A stretch of 64,000 bases of DNA from Gilvimarinus agarilyticus (GCF_000832015.1 NZ_JXCJ01000001.1:819343-883342); one strand, 5' to 3'. Counted from the first letter of the stretch, positions 38,580-47,129 are shown. Numbers and translations: made by a program. The notes: a model not told the origin generated them from the sequence alone.

Positions 38580-39740
38580 TTATTCACTGTAAGCGCCCAG
38601 TACGTCATTTAAAAATCGTTGCCCCAGCTCACTGGCGGCAATCCGTTGTTGGCTTGGCGTTACCAACCCGCGCTCGTGCAATTGCTGCCATTGGGGCTCC
38701 AGGGCACTTAGCTTGAGGCCGGTACGGCGGCCAAAATAATCGCTCGGGCAGCCGTCACTAAGGCGCAGAGCGTTGAGTAAAAATTCCAGCGGCAGCATCG
38801 CGGCGGTTAGCTCTTCCCGGCCGGCGGCGTAAGGGTTAGCCAAACGCGCCGGCGAGTGGGGGGCGGCCAAGTAGCGCTCGGGCTGGCGCGTCTTCCACTG
38901 ACGGAATATCAGCTTTTGCTCGGGCTGGGTAATTTTACCGTGGGCCCCGGCGCCGATGCCTAAGTAGTCGCCAAACTGCCAGTAGTTTAGGTTGTGGCGC
39001 GATTGCGGCCCCCGGGCGTAAGCCGATACTTCATAGCGGGAAAATCCCGCGCCAACCAGCCGCTCGTGGCCGGCATCCTGAATGTCGGCGAGGGTGTCTT
39101 CTACTGGCAGGGTGGGAGGCTTGTTGTAGAACACGGTGTTGGGTTCGATGGTGAGCTGATACCAGCTGAGGTGCTCGGGGTCAAAGCTGAGTGCGGTATC
39201 GAGGTCGGCCATGGCGGCCGCGTGGCTTTGGCCCGGCAAGCCGTGCATTAAATCTAAATTGAGATTATCAAACCCGGCGCGCCGGGCGGTATCGACGGCT
39301 TTTAGTGCCGCTTTGCTGTCGTGAATACGTCCCAGTGCCGTCAGTTGCTCGTTGGCAAAGCTCTGAATGCCAATCGACAATCGGTTGACTCCAGCGGCGC
39401 GAAAGCCGAGGAATTTTTCCTGCTCAAAGGTGCCGGGGTTTGCCTCAAGGGTAATTTCAATGTCGTCGCTAAAGCCCAAGGTACGCTCGGCGTGATCGAG
39501 TATTTGGCCGATCGCTTGCGCCGAGAATAAGCTGGGGGTGCCGCCGCCAAAAAAGATGCTGCTGATGTTGCGGCCTTGGGCTAATGCAGCGTCGGCGTTT
39601 AAGTCCTGCTGCAATGCGGCAACATACGCTTGCTCGGGTAAGTCGGCCTGGCTCTGGTGGGAGTTAAAGTCGCAGTAAGGGCACTTGCGTACGCACCAGG
39701 GGATGTGAATATAAAGCGACAGCGGCGGAAGTGTGAGCAC
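38580..39740 (-). CDS. hemW: Radical SAM haem chaperone HemW
   Basis: Oxygen-independent-coproporphyrinogen-oxidase-like protein, now known as a haem-trafficking chaperone. 386 residues, normal length. The radical SAM cluster motif CxxxCxxC is Cys16, Cys20, Cys23 (WCVRKCPYCDFN). True HemN has an additional cysteine near the cluster, and its usual context is absent here. FGGGTPSLF and LEANPGTFE follow. The start is GTG 39740. Often adjacent to rdgB in related genomes; here an accessory block of about 5.5 kb lies between. Confidence 0.93.
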   Translation of the reverse strand: MLTLPPLSLYIHIPWCVRKCPYCDFNSHQSQADLPEQAYVAALQQDLNADAALAQGRNISSIFFGGGTPSLFSAQAIGQILDHAERTLGFSDDIEITLEANPGTFEQEKFLGFRAAGVNRLSIGIQSFANEQLTALGRIHDSKAALKAVDTARRAGFDNLNLDLMHGLPGQSHAAAMADLDTALSFDPEHLSWYQLTIEPNTVFYNKPPTLPVEDTLADIQDAGHERLVGAGFSRYEVSAYARGPQSRHNLNYWQFGDYLGIGAGAHGKITQPEQKLIFRQWKTRQPERYLAAPHSPARLANPYAAGREELTAAMLPLEFLLNALRLSDGCPSDYFGRRTGLKLSALEPQWQQLHERGLVTPSQQRIAASELGQRFLNDVLGAYSE

Positions 39741-39855
39741 AGAGCGTTACCGGGTTGAGAGATTACGCGGCTATTATCGCACGGCAGGCGCGAGACGCAT
39801 AAAGCAGCGCGACAAATAGCCATCGCGCTAAAGCGCCCGCGCGCTCTTTTGCTCT

Positions 39856-41016
39856 TTAAGGCAAGTGTTGCTCCCGCCATTTGGGGAAGTGTTTTAATAC
39901 GTCTTTGGGGTTGTTAGTGTACCAGGCGTAGCCATCGCGGCGCTCTTGGGAGATTGCCATAACGTCATAGTGTACAGAGCCGTCCCGGTCGCCCACTACG
40001 GGCCTGTTACTGCCAATCTCACAAAACCGCCCCCAAAGTGGGCCGGCGCCGTCTTTACTCACCAGTGCGTTGTGACCATCTTGGTCTTTCTGCCACGAGT
40101 AACCGTAAATGCGATTGGCAACAAACCAGTCGTGAGCGGCGACAATTGCTTGTTTTAACGAGGCGCTGGGGGTTTCCAGGCTCATTAAAAACTCCACCAG
40201 ATCGGCGCTTTCAGCGGTGGCCAGGGCAACCGGTTCAAACTTGCGAGCGTTAATCGGTGCTAAGGTTTCGGCGTCGTGTTGCGCGCCCCAGATGGTGCGC
40301 TTGCCCTCCACGATAACCTGAGTATCCAGCACGGCCTGAATCCCCTGATTCAAACTGTGTTGTGCCTGGGAGGCTAGCTCCGGCGAGATAAATTGCAATG
40401 GCGCGCGCCGGTTGGCGGCTGACTCAATCACCTGCAGTAACTTTCCCATGGCTTCGTCGTTATAGGTGATGTAATCGTGATAGCCGCCGGTGAGTGGGAA
40501 GTTCTGCGGCCAGCCGCCTGCGGGATATTGCGCTTTGATAATCAGCGCTATCGCCTGCTCTACCGACTGAGCGTAGAGGGGCTCCGGCTGTGCGCTGTAG
40601 GTACGCGCTAAAAACCAGATTTGCGTGGTGGTGGCGCCGTTATCGAAGGTGGGAATATAGTGCTCTTCTACCCCTAGCATTTGCCCCGGCTGGCGCGGGG
40701 CGTGGCCCATGTCGGTGCGCTTTGACCAGCCGCCAGAGGGGGTTTGGTAGCTGAGAATGATATCCGCGATACGCCGGGCCTCGGCGCTGTGAAAAAACTC
40801 ATCCGGCGCGTTTGGGTCAAAGCCAAACCGCTTGGTGGCCGGGGCCGGCAGGGCCTGTTCGCGGCCAGCGGCTGTTAGCTCTTGGGCAAAAGCGTGTTGA
40901 TCGGCGAGCGCTAACGATTGCGACAAAGCGCGGTACTCTGGCAACGATTGCCCGGTAGCCGCAAGTATTGGCAGGGGGCTACACAGTAGTAGCGAAAGAG
41001 CGATAAGGCGGTGCAT
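39856..41016 (-). CDS. Secreted pectate lyase, family PL10
   Basis: A 386-residue PL10 pectate lyase that cleaves polygalacturonate by beta-elimination with calcium. Signal peptide 1-19 (ending ILAA). The (alpha/alpha)-type toroid shows SYQTPSGGWSKRTDM (about 89-103), FDNGATTTQIWFLAR, AQYPAGGWPQNFP and YNDEAMGKLLQVI. The C-terminal catalytic region contains FCEIGSNRPVVGDRDGSVHYDV (about 332-353) with the conserved Arg/Asp residues. No CBM is attached. ATG 41016 has CGGAG upstream. A GntR/FadR-type palindrome sits 41 bases upstream, suggesting induction by pectin breakdown products. Confidence 0.9.
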   Translation of the reverse strand: MHRLIALSLLLCSPLPILAATGQSLPEYRALSQSLALADQHAFAQELTAAGREQALPAPATKRFGFDPNAPDEFFHSAEARRIADIILSYQTPSGGWSKRTDMGHAPRQPGQMLGVEEHYIPTFDNGATTTQIWFLARTYSAQPEPLYAQSVEQAIALIIKAQYPAGGWPQNFPLTGGYHDYITYNDEAMGKLLQVIESAANRRAPLQFISPELASQAQHSLNQGIQAVLDTQVIVEGKRTIWGAQHDAETLAPINARKFEPVALATAESADLVEFLMSLETPSASLKQAIVAAHDWFVANRIYGYSWQKDQDGHNALVSKDGAGPLWGRFCEIGSNRPVVGDRDGSVHYDVMAISQERRDGYAWYTNNPKDVLKHFPKWREQHLP

Positions 41017-41056
41017 AGCAAACTCCGGGTGATCTTATTGTGGCGACAGTATAATA

Positions 41057-41067
41057 TGGTCAGACCA
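41057..41067. promoter_or_regulatory. GntR/FadR-type operator candidate between pectate lyase and NTF2-like genes
   Basis: TGGTCAGACCA is a perfect 5-1-5 dyad of the TGGTnnnACCA type bound by FadR-subfamily GntR regulators such as UxuR/ExuR. The half-site ATGGTCAG recurs at 41078-41085. It lies between the divergent starts at 41016 and 41095, so one regulator could control both genes. Confidence 0.5.
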
Positions 41068-41094
41068 ATTATCAATAATGGTCAGGCAGAAAGT

Positions 41095-41559
41095 ATGTTT
41101 GTATTCGTAAAGCGGGCCGCGCTGCTAGCGTGCGCTCTGTTGATAAACCCCGTGTTGGCCTCGGCCGACTGTCTTGAGCCGAAGGCGCTGCAAGCGCTGG
41201 ATTACCGCTATGAGCAGGCCTTGCGTACTGCCGACCGGGAGTTTTTACAGCATTTGTTGCGGCCGGATTTTGTCTGGGTGCACAATCTTGCGGTGGCGCA
41301 CGAGAGCAAAGCCGAGTTGCTGAGTCGCTTAGGGGCCAATTACCAACGGCCAAAATCGCGCGAGCCGAGCGAGGTAGTGGTGCTTCGTGCCGGCGATACC
41401 GCGGTGATTCACGGTTTGTCGACGGTGGATAAGTTTACCGATGGGCCGCGCCACGCGAACCGCTATCGGTTTATGCGGACTTATGTGCTGCACGACGGTG
41501 ATTGCTACTTGCTGGCGGGGCAAACCATGAAAGTGTGGAGTACCGAGTCAGAATACTAG
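41095..41559 (+). CDS. Exported NTF2-like (DUF4440-type) protein
   Basis: A 154-residue protein with a signal peptide (about 1-22, ending ASAD) and an NTF2-like cone fold. It shows the helix LQALDYRYEQALRTADREFLQHLLRPDFVWVHN and the strands RYRFMRTYVLHDGDCYLLAGQTMKVW typical of DUF4440. NTF2-like proteins bind or isomerise small molecules; no catalytic residue is certain here. ATG 41095 was chosen because the signal peptide starts there. Divergent from the pectate lyase across a shared operator candidate. Confidence 0.8.
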   Translation: MFVFVKRAALLACALLINPVLASADCLEPKALQALDYRYEQALRTADREFLQHLLRPDFVWVHNLAVAHESKAELLSRLGANYQRPKSREPSEVVVLRAGDTAVIHGLSTVDKFTDGPRHANRYRFMRTYVLHDGDCYLLAGQTMKVWSTESEY

Positions 41560-41627
41560 CGGCGTAATTGTCGCGCGAGTATACGGCGGCTATGATGCAG
41601 ACTCTGCCACGCTTACGGATATCTGTT

Positions 41628-42032
41628 ATGAATGATTCACCGGTTTCGGGTACATCGGCCGAGGTGCTGGATAGCCATCGCAAATACATTGGCCAGCTGG
41701 AGAAAGAGTGCCCCGTGCGCGCGGCCATTAACGTGCTGCGCGGGCGCTGGAAGCCCTCCATACTGTGCGAAATTGCCAAGGGCCCTCAACGCTATTCCGA
41801 TGTGCGCAAAGCTTTGCCGCAAGTGTCGGCACAAACCATGACGGTTCAGCTGCGCGAGCTGGAAGCCGATGGGCTAATAACCCGCGAGGTCTTTGCCGAG
41901 GTGCCGGCTCGGGTGGAGTACCAACTTACGCCGCTGGCGGAATCTTTATCGGAGGTGATGGTTGAGCTGGAGGCTTGGGGGGAGCGCTATCTGGCCGAGC
42001 GCGCCCAAAGCCCGTCACAAAAACCTGACTAA
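41628..42032 (+). CDS. HxlR-family transcriptional regulator
   Basis: A 134-residue winged-helix regulator of the HxlR/MarR-like class. It has the hallmark CPVRAAINVLRGRWKPSILCEIAKGPQRYSDVRKALP-type block (Cys at about 29), QVSAQTMTVQLRELEADGLITRE recognition helix and wing, and YQLTPLAESL. HxlR proteins often sense thiol or electrophile stress through the conserved cysteine and control adjacent reductases. ATG 41628 gives the usual length; the frame also opens at TTG 41568. It lies 77 bases upstream of the azoreductase gene, the likely target. Confidence 0.88.
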   Translation: MNDSPVSGTSAEVLDSHRKYIGQLEKECPVRAAINVLRGRWKPSILCEIAKGPQRYSDVRKALPQVSAQTMTVQLRELEADGLITREVFAEVPARVEYQLTPLAESLSEVMVELEAWGERYLAERAQSPSQKPD

Positions 42033-42063
42033 CGCCAAAAACTGGTTCTGGATCGGTCTAAAA

Positions 42064-42103
42064 CTCCTGTGACACAGTGCGCACCACACTGACTTCACAG
42101 GAG
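42064..42103 (+). promoter_or_regulatory. Dyad that covers the azoreductase ribosome binding site
   Basis: CTCCTGTGA (42064-42072) is the exact complement of TCACAGGAG (42095-42103), with an inner pair CAGTG/CACTG (42075-42079, 42087-42091). The 3' arm contains AGGAG, the ribosome binding site of the GTG at 42110. It may be an HxlR operator, an RNA switch hiding the ribosome binding site, or both. Confidence 0.6.
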
Positions 42104-42109
42104 AGACCC

Positions 42110-42778
42110 GTGGCAAATTTACTGATTCTTCACGCGAGCGGCCGCATCAACCGCTCCGTTACCCGCGCGCTGACGGCGCAATTTCGCGATCAATGGCAAG
42201 TGCGCTTCCCCGGTGGTTGTATCACCGAACGTGATTTGGTGGCCGAGCCCTGCTCGTTTGTGAATGAGCCCTGGATTGCGGCGGCGTTTACCGATCCGGC
42301 ACATCGAACGGCCGACATGCAGCAGGCGTTGGCGTTAAGTGACGTTTTGATCGACGAGCTAATGGCGGCCGACCATGTGGTGATTGGTGCGCCTTTGTAT
42401 AACTTTGGCTTGCCCGCCGCACTGAAAGCTTACATCGATCAGATTGTTCGCGTAGGCCGCACTTTTACGTTTGATGCTGAGCAAGAAAACCCCTATACGC
42501 CACAATTGCCGGGAACGCCTTTGACGGTCATTACCAGTGCGGGCGATGGCGCTTTACTGCCTGGGGGTGAGTTATACGAGCTTAATTGTCTGGAGCCTAA
42601 TCTCAAAACGCTGGCGTCTTTTATCGGCCTGGCGGAACCGGTTTTTATCCGGGTGGGGTACGAAGAGTATCAAGATGGCAGGCATCTAAGCTCTAAGGCG
42701 CGAGCGGCACGGGAGCTGGCCGATTACGTGGCTCGCTTGGGCGCTGATGAGACGGCGGTTGTGGGTGAAGCCAGCTAG
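42110..42778 (+). CDS. FMN-dependent NADH azoreductase/quinone reductase (AzoR-like)
   Basis: A 222-residue flavodoxin-fold protein of the AzoR/AcpD family, reducing quinones and azo compounds with NADH. The FMN phosphate loop region is SGRINRSVTRAL, and the family signature GAPLYNFGLPAALKAYIDQIVRVGRTF (about 104-130) is clear, as are TSAGDG and FIGL. The start is GTG 42110 with AGGAG at seven bases. Slightly longer than E. coli AzoR (201). HxlR regulators adjacent to azoreductases are a common pairing (as in Bacillus YodB-AzoR1). Confidence 0.9.
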   Translation: MANLLILHASGRINRSVTRALTAQFRDQWQVRFPGGCITERDLVAEPCSFVNEPWIAAAFTDPAHRTADMQQALALSDVLIDELMAADHVVIGAPLYNFGLPAALKAYIDQIVRVGRTFTFDAEQENPYTPQLPGTPLTVITSAGDGALLPGGELYELNCLEPNLKTLASFIGLAEPVFIRVGYEEYQDGRHLSSKARAARELADYVARLGADETAVVGEAS

Positions 42779-42792
42779 ATAGGATTGGCCGG

Positions 42793-42830
42793 CACCTAAA
42801 AAACGCCCCGGGCGGAGCGTTTTTTAGGTG
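42793..42830. terminator. Bidirectional terminator between azoreductase and TonB receptor
   Basis: Perfect 14-bp stem: CACCTAAAAAACGC (42793-42806) with GCGTTTTTTAGGTG (42817-42830) and a 10-base loop. The A/T-runs lie inside the arms, so each strand has only a partial T-tract after an inner stem. Confidence 0.8.
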
Positions 42831-42846
42831 CGTGGATTACAGGGTA

Positions 42847-45240
42847 TTAAAAGCTCACTTGCAGGCTAACCCAGTAATTGCGGCCGGCGTCTTTCACGTT
42901 ATAGTCGTCGCTAAAGATAACTTCGCTTACCGCTCCGCGACCTGTGGCCAGGGTGTAAATGCCATCGCCGTCCAGATCAATGTACTCGGTGGAGTAAGAG
43001 GTAAAGTCTTCATCCAGCAAGTTGTTAACGCGGCCGAACACGGTGACGTTGTCGGTGATCTCCCAGGTTAGGCCCAGGTGGAACAGATCGTAGTTTTCGT
43101 AATACTGCGGCTTGTCCAGCACGGTATCCCAGTCGCGGTAGCGATCTGAGCGCAACTCCGCCTGCAGCATCATGCTCAGCTGCGGCAAGATGGCCCAGTT
43201 GAGCGAGGCGTTGGCCATATGCTCGGCGGTGTTGGTCAGCGGTTGGCCCTCTTGCGGGCCACTTTTTTGCTCGCTGTCGGTCCAGGTGTAGTTGGCATTA
43301 AACGACCAGTCTTCGCTGATCAGATAGCGGCCAGCCACTTCCACCCCCTGGATATCGACATCATCAATATTGATGTTCTGGCTGTAAGTGTCGTACCCCA
43401 GGGCGTCGTAGGCCCCGAGGTTAACGCAAGGGCGAGCGCCCCCGGTGATTTCACAGCTGTAGATGGTGTCGCCGCGGGCAATTTTGTCTTCGAACTTGGT
43501 GTTGAAGTAGGTGGCGTTAAAGTTGTGGCCATTATCGGAGGTCCAGTAAGCGGCGATCTCGCTGTTAACACTGGTCTCAGGCTGCAAATCCGGGTTGCCG
43601 GCAAATGGCGAGGTGCCCTGGCCGCCAAAGCCGGTGATGCCATCGTATAAGTCGGTGGTCTCTGGGGTTTTATAACCGGTGGCCACACCGCCTTTAACGG
43701 TCCAGTTGTCGCTGATGGTGTACACCCCATACAGGCGCGGAGATATTTGGCTGCCAAACACATCGTGCTCGTCGTAGCGGATACCGGCGGTTAGGGTAAA
43801 AGGGGTGACCATGGTCCAGCTGTCTTCGACAAACAGCGAGTACATTTTTTGCTCTTGCACCGCACCTGGTTGGTTGCTCTCCATACCAAACACGCCGTCT
43901 TCCAGCTCGCCGTCAATGATCTGACCGCCGATGACCAGCATATGGCTGCCGAGCGCTTGCAGCGGGATATCGACCCGGGCGTCCAGCGTGTACTGGCTGC
44001 TGTCCAGCGGGCGGTCCGGACGTGGCAGGAAGGTATCTTCGGCTAAATTGCGGCGCTCGTCTTCGCTCATGCCAGCATAGGCGCCCGCGCCATCGTACAT
44101 TTCTTGTAATAGCAGGCGCTCATCCACGGTCAGTGGCAGGGTGCGGCCGTCGTTTTGGGTGTCGACATAAGACAGCGATAAATAACTCGTACCAAAGCCC
44201 CAGGTGCCGTCGTGGCTTAACGACCACCACTCGCGGTTAAACTCCTGATCGGCAGCGTAGCCGGCGCGGGGGTTAACCTGCCCGCGGCTGTCTTGCCACA
44301 GAGCGGTAATATTGTCTTTGGTGCCCAGTGGGTACGACAGTTCGCCGGTATCGGGGTTGGTAAACGGCGTGTTGTCGTACACCTGCTCCGAGTAGTCGTA
44401 GTCAAAGCGCAGAGTGTTATTGCTGTTTGGGGTGTAGGTCAGGGTCGCGCCGTATTCCGAGGTTTCGCTGTCGACGGTGCGGCCGCCGCTGCCAAAGCCG
44501 AGGCTGCGGTAATGCACATCACCGTTAGGGTCTACCGCCGGCTCAAATTGTGGCGACGAGGCATCCGTCTCGTAGAGGCTGCCGCGTACCCCGAGCGCCA
44601 AGGTGTTGGCAATCAGCGGCCCAGAGGCTGAGAAGTCTGCCTGAGTGGCATCGCCGAAATCGCTGTCTTCCTGAAAGGTACCGGCTAAATTGACGGTGCC
44701 GTGCCAGCGGTCGGTCACTTTTTTGGTGATGATGTTAATAACACCGCCCAAGGCGTCGGCGCCATACAGGGTAGAGGCGGGGCCACGAATCACTTCGATA
44801 CGCTCGATCGCCTCGGCCGGTGGCATGTGGCCAAACGCATTGCCGCCAAAGTTGTTGGGGTAAATGTCGCCGTGGTTATTTTGGCGTTTGCCATCAATCA
44901 GGTACAGGGTGTACTCGCCGGTTAAGCCCCGCATGCTGACGCTGCCTTGTCCGGTTTTGTCGCGGGTGGTACCGATATCGATACCTTCCTGGTACTTCAG
45001 CATATCCAGCAGGTTAACGTGGGGGCGGGTGAGGATTTCGGTTTGGTCGATCAGCGAGATACTGGCCGGTGCGTCGGTTAGCTTTTGCTCAAAGCCCGAG
45101 GCGGTAATCACCATTTCTTCGACGATGCGTTGATCTTTTTCCGTCTCGGTGGCGGCGCCCGCCTGAACCGCAGCGAATAAAGCGCTCGTGCTGACAGCGC
45201 CTAGTAATAATGTACGACCGAGTACTTCTGAATGTGACAA
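42847..45240 (-). CDS. TonB-dependent outer-membrane receptor, iron/siderophore type
   Basis: A 797-residue receptor resembling the FepA/CirA/IrgA group for catecholate siderophores. Signal peptide (about 1-29), TonB box region EEMVITASGF (41-50), plug domain (about 55-175; MRGLTGEYTLYLIDGKRQNN, IERIEVIRGPASTLYGADALGGVINIITKK), 22-stranded barrel ending in Phe (LQVSF). The start is TTG 45240, supported by GGGGGA about seven bases upstream; the next methionine is past the signal peptide. A good Fur box lies 38-52 bases upstream, so expression is probably iron-repressed. The ligand is not certain. Confidence 0.92.
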   Translation of the reverse strand: MSHSEVLGRTLLLGAVSTSALFAAVQAGAATETEKDQRIVEEMVITASGFEQKLTDAPASISLIDQTEILTRPHVNLLDMLKYQEGIDIGTTRDKTGQGSVSMRGLTGEYTLYLIDGKRQNNHGDIYPNNFGGNAFGHMPPAEAIERIEVIRGPASTLYGADALGGVINIITKKVTDRWHGTVNLAGTFQEDSDFGDATQADFSASGPLIANTLALGVRGSLYETDASSPQFEPAVDPNGDVHYRSLGFGSGGRTVDSETSEYGATLTYTPNSNNTLRFDYDYSEQVYDNTPFTNPDTGELSYPLGTKDNITALWQDSRGQVNPRAGYAADQEFNREWWSLSHDGTWGFGTSYLSLSYVDTQNDGRTLPLTVDERLLLQEMYDGAGAYAGMSEDERRNLAEDTFLPRPDRPLDSSQYTLDARVDIPLQALGSHMLVIGGQIIDGELEDGVFGMESNQPGAVQEQKMYSLFVEDSWTMVTPFTLTAGIRYDEHDVFGSQISPRLYGVYTISDNWTVKGGVATGYKTPETTDLYDGITGFGGQGTSPFAGNPDLQPETSVNSEIAAYWTSDNGHNFNATYFNTKFEDKIARGDTIYSCEITGGARPCVNLGAYDALGYDTYSQNINIDDVDIQGVEVAGRYLISEDWSFNANYTWTDSEQKSGPQEGQPLTNTAEHMANASLNWAILPQLSMMLQAELRSDRYRDWDTVLDKPQYYENYDLFHLGLTWEITDNVTVFGRVNNLLDEDFTSYSTEYIDLDGDGIYTLATGRGAVSEVIFSDDYNVKDAGRNYWVSLQVSF

Positions 45241-45277
45241 AACTAATCCCCCAAGGATTTGCTATTAATAATAAGGG

Positions 45278-45292
45278 TGAGAATTATTAACA
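45278..45292 (-). promoter_or_regulatory. Fur box
   Basis: TGAGAATTATTAACA matches the 7-1-7 Fur consensus TGATAATnATTATCA at all but two defined positions. It sits 38-52 bases upstream of the receptor start, in an AT-rich promoter-like stretch. Confidence 0.75.
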
Positions 45293-45320
45293 TTTGCAGG
45301 TGCGAATGCAAGCCCTAAAT

Positions 45321-45353
45321 AATACCGCCACCTTAAAGTTTGCTGGCGGTATT
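45321..45353 (-). terminator. Hairpin after rdgB
   Basis: AATACCGCCA (45321-45330) pairs perfectly with TGGCGGTATT (45344-45353) across a 13-base loop, 26 bases beyond the rdgB stop. The trailing T-content on the - strand is weak. Confidence 0.6.
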
Positions 45354-45378
45354 GTTTGAGTAAGTGTCGGGGGCGGGT

Positions 45379-46008
45379 TTAGCGAGTCGTTGCAGTGGGT
45401 GCGGCGAGCTGCTCGAGCAGTGCCTGTAACGCTTTGGCGCGGTGACTGATGCGGGATTTTTCATCTTTACTGAGCTCGGCCGCGGCGCATTGGTGAGTGG
45501 GCACGTAAAATAGCGGGTCGTACCCGAAGCCGCCGTCACCGGCCGGCGCCGTTAAAATGCGCCCTCCCCAGCTGCCCTGACAAATGAGGGGGGTTGGGTC
45601 GCGGCTGTGGCGCATGTACACGAGCACGCACTGGTAGCGAGCGCCGCGCTCGGCCTCGGGAGTGTTAATCAGCGCTTGCAGCAACTTTTGGTTGTTGCTT
45701 TCGTTGCTGGCACCCTCGCCGGAAAATCGCGCCGAGTAAATGCCGGGGGCGCCATTGAGGGCGTCTACCTCGATGCCAGAGTCATCGGCCAGCGCGGGCA
45801 GGCCGGTGGCGTCACACGCATTGCGGGCTTTGATAATAGCGTTTTCGACAAAACTCAGGCCGGTCTCATCGGCGTCGGTTACGTTAAATTCTGACTGGGG
45901 GCGCACATCGAGTCCGACGCCCGCCAGTAATTGCTGAAACTCTTTAAGTTTGCCGGGGTTGGAGCTGGCAAGCACGATTTTGTTTGGCGCCTGTGTGGTG
46001 GCTGACAC
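45379..46008 (-). CDS. rdgB: dITP/XTP pyrophosphatase RdgB (Ham1 family)
   Basis: House-cleaning enzyme that removes ITP, dITP and XTP from the nucleotide pool. 209 residues. The N-terminal KIVLASSNPGKLKEFQQLL is diagnostic, followed by ALADDSGIEVDALNGAPGIYSARFSGEGA, GGFGYDPLFYVP and KDEKSRISHRAKAL. The start is GTG 46008, two bases from the DUF4426 stop, so it is co-transcribed with metX-metW-DUF4426. Confidence 0.97.
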   Translation of the reverse strand: MSATTQAPNKIVLASSNPGKLKEFQQLLAGVGLDVRPQSEFNVTDADETGLSFVENAIIKARNACDATGLPALADDSGIEVDALNGAPGIYSARFSGEGASNESNNQKLLQALINTPEAERGARYQCVLVYMRHSRDPTPLICQGSWGGRILTAPAGDGGFGYDPLFYVPTHQCAAAELSKDEKSRISHRAKALQALLEQLAAPTATTR

Positions 46009-46010
46009 GG

Positions 46011-46520
46011 TTATTCGGCCTCCTTGAAGTAGAGTTTACGGCTAAATTTGACGCGTAAAGGCTGTATGCCGGTTTGCTCCGCATCGGTAGGAGTAACGTT
46101 AAGCGTGAAGTTATACACCTCTTCATTACTGTGCTTGAGTGGTGCCAGGTAATAGGTGGCATCGCCTTCGTTAATCTCGTCGAACTCCAGTACTCGCTGC
46201 TGCTGCAACAGGTTGCTGGCGGTGCCGGTGACGTTGGCGGGTAGGCCCAGGCTGGTTTTTCCTCGCTTAGTTTGAGTGACACTGACATTGACGAGCACTT
46301 GATTGCGGGCGCGGGTAATACCGTAGATCTCGGCTACCTCGGGGGTTACAAAGGCGCTGTTAAAGGTGCTGAAGTGAACCGTGTAATCGCCAAAGGTTTG
46401 TTCGCGATAATTGGGGTCTAATACGGTGGCGTCGGGGATATCGGCGGCCGTGCTGATATTACTTGCCAGTAAAAAGCTGATGGCAATCACTGCGCGGGCG
46501 AGAGTTTGTAGGGCTGTCAT
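46011..46520 (-). CDS. Exported DUF4426 protein
   Basis: A 169-residue protein with a signal peptide (about 1-26, ending STAAD) and a beta-rich DUF4426 domain: DYTVHFSTFNSAFVTPEVAEIYGITRARNQVLVNVSV, ending in QPLRVKFSRKLYF. Function unknown. It is regularly found between metW and rdgB in Pseudomonas-like genomes, as here. No catalytic residues are evident. Confidence 0.87.
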   Translation of the reverse strand: MTALQTLARAVIAISFLLASNISTAADIPDATVLDPNYREQTFGDYTVHFSTFNSAFVTPEVAEIYGITRARNQVLVNVSVTQTKRGKTSLGLPANVTGTASNLLQQQRVLEFDEINEGDATYYLAPLKHSNEEVYNFTLNVTPTDAEQTGIQPLRVKFSRKLYFKEAE

Positions 46521-46541
46521 AAACCAAGCTCCGAAGGGCGT

Positions 46542-47129
46542 TTATTTGCTGAGGTGATAAATCGCGGTCTCGCCAAATAAATTGGGGTTAAAGCTGCCCA
46601 GTGTTTGGCTGGTGCGCTCGTTAACCACCTGGCGGTTAAGCACATTGATGTGTTTTTCATGGCACAGCACTTCAAAATCTTTAAAGGTACAGAAGTGGAT
46701 GTTGGGGGTGTTGTACCACTCGTAAGGCAACAAATCGGATACCGGCATACGGCCGCGAAACGCTAAGTGAAAACGCGCTTTGTAGTGGCCGAAATTGGGA
46801 AAGGTAATAATGCACTCTTTGCCCACGCGCAGCATTTCATCCAGCACTTTGTGCGGGAAATACATGGTTTGTAGGGCTTGAGTCATCAACACGGTATCAA
46901 AGCTTTTGTCGGCAAAGTTGCCCAAGCCCCGATCGAGGTTTTGATTGATAACGTTGACGCCGCGGCCGATACAGGCTTCGATTTGCTCGGGGTCGATCTC
47001 CAGGCCGTAGCCTTTGACCTGCTTGCTGTCGGTGAGGTATTTCAGCAAGGTGCCATCACCACAGCCTAAGTCGAGCACTCGGCTGCCTTCGCCAATCCAC
47101 TGCTGTAGGTGGTTAAAGTCGATGCGCAT
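46542..47129 (-). CDS. metW: Methionine biosynthesis protein MetW
   Basis: A 195-residue SAM-dependent methyltransferase-fold protein. It shows VLDLGCGDGTLLKYL (motif I, 19-33), GLEIDPEQI and FPNFGHYKARFHLAFRGRMPVSDLLPYEWYNTPN-type sequence typical of MetW. It works with MetX in homoserine acylation; its own chemistry is poorly defined. Two bases after metX, so coupled. Confidence 0.96.
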   Translation of the reverse strand: MRIDFNHLQQWIGEGSRVLDLGCGDGTLLKYLTDSKQVKGYGLEIDPEQIEACIGRGVNVINQNLDRGLGNFADKSFDTVLMTQALQTMYFPHKVLDEMLRVGKECIITFPNFGHYKARFHLAFRGRMPVSDLLPYEWYNTPNIHFCTFKDFEVLCHEKHINVLNRQVVNERTSQTLGSFNPNLFGETAIYHLSK

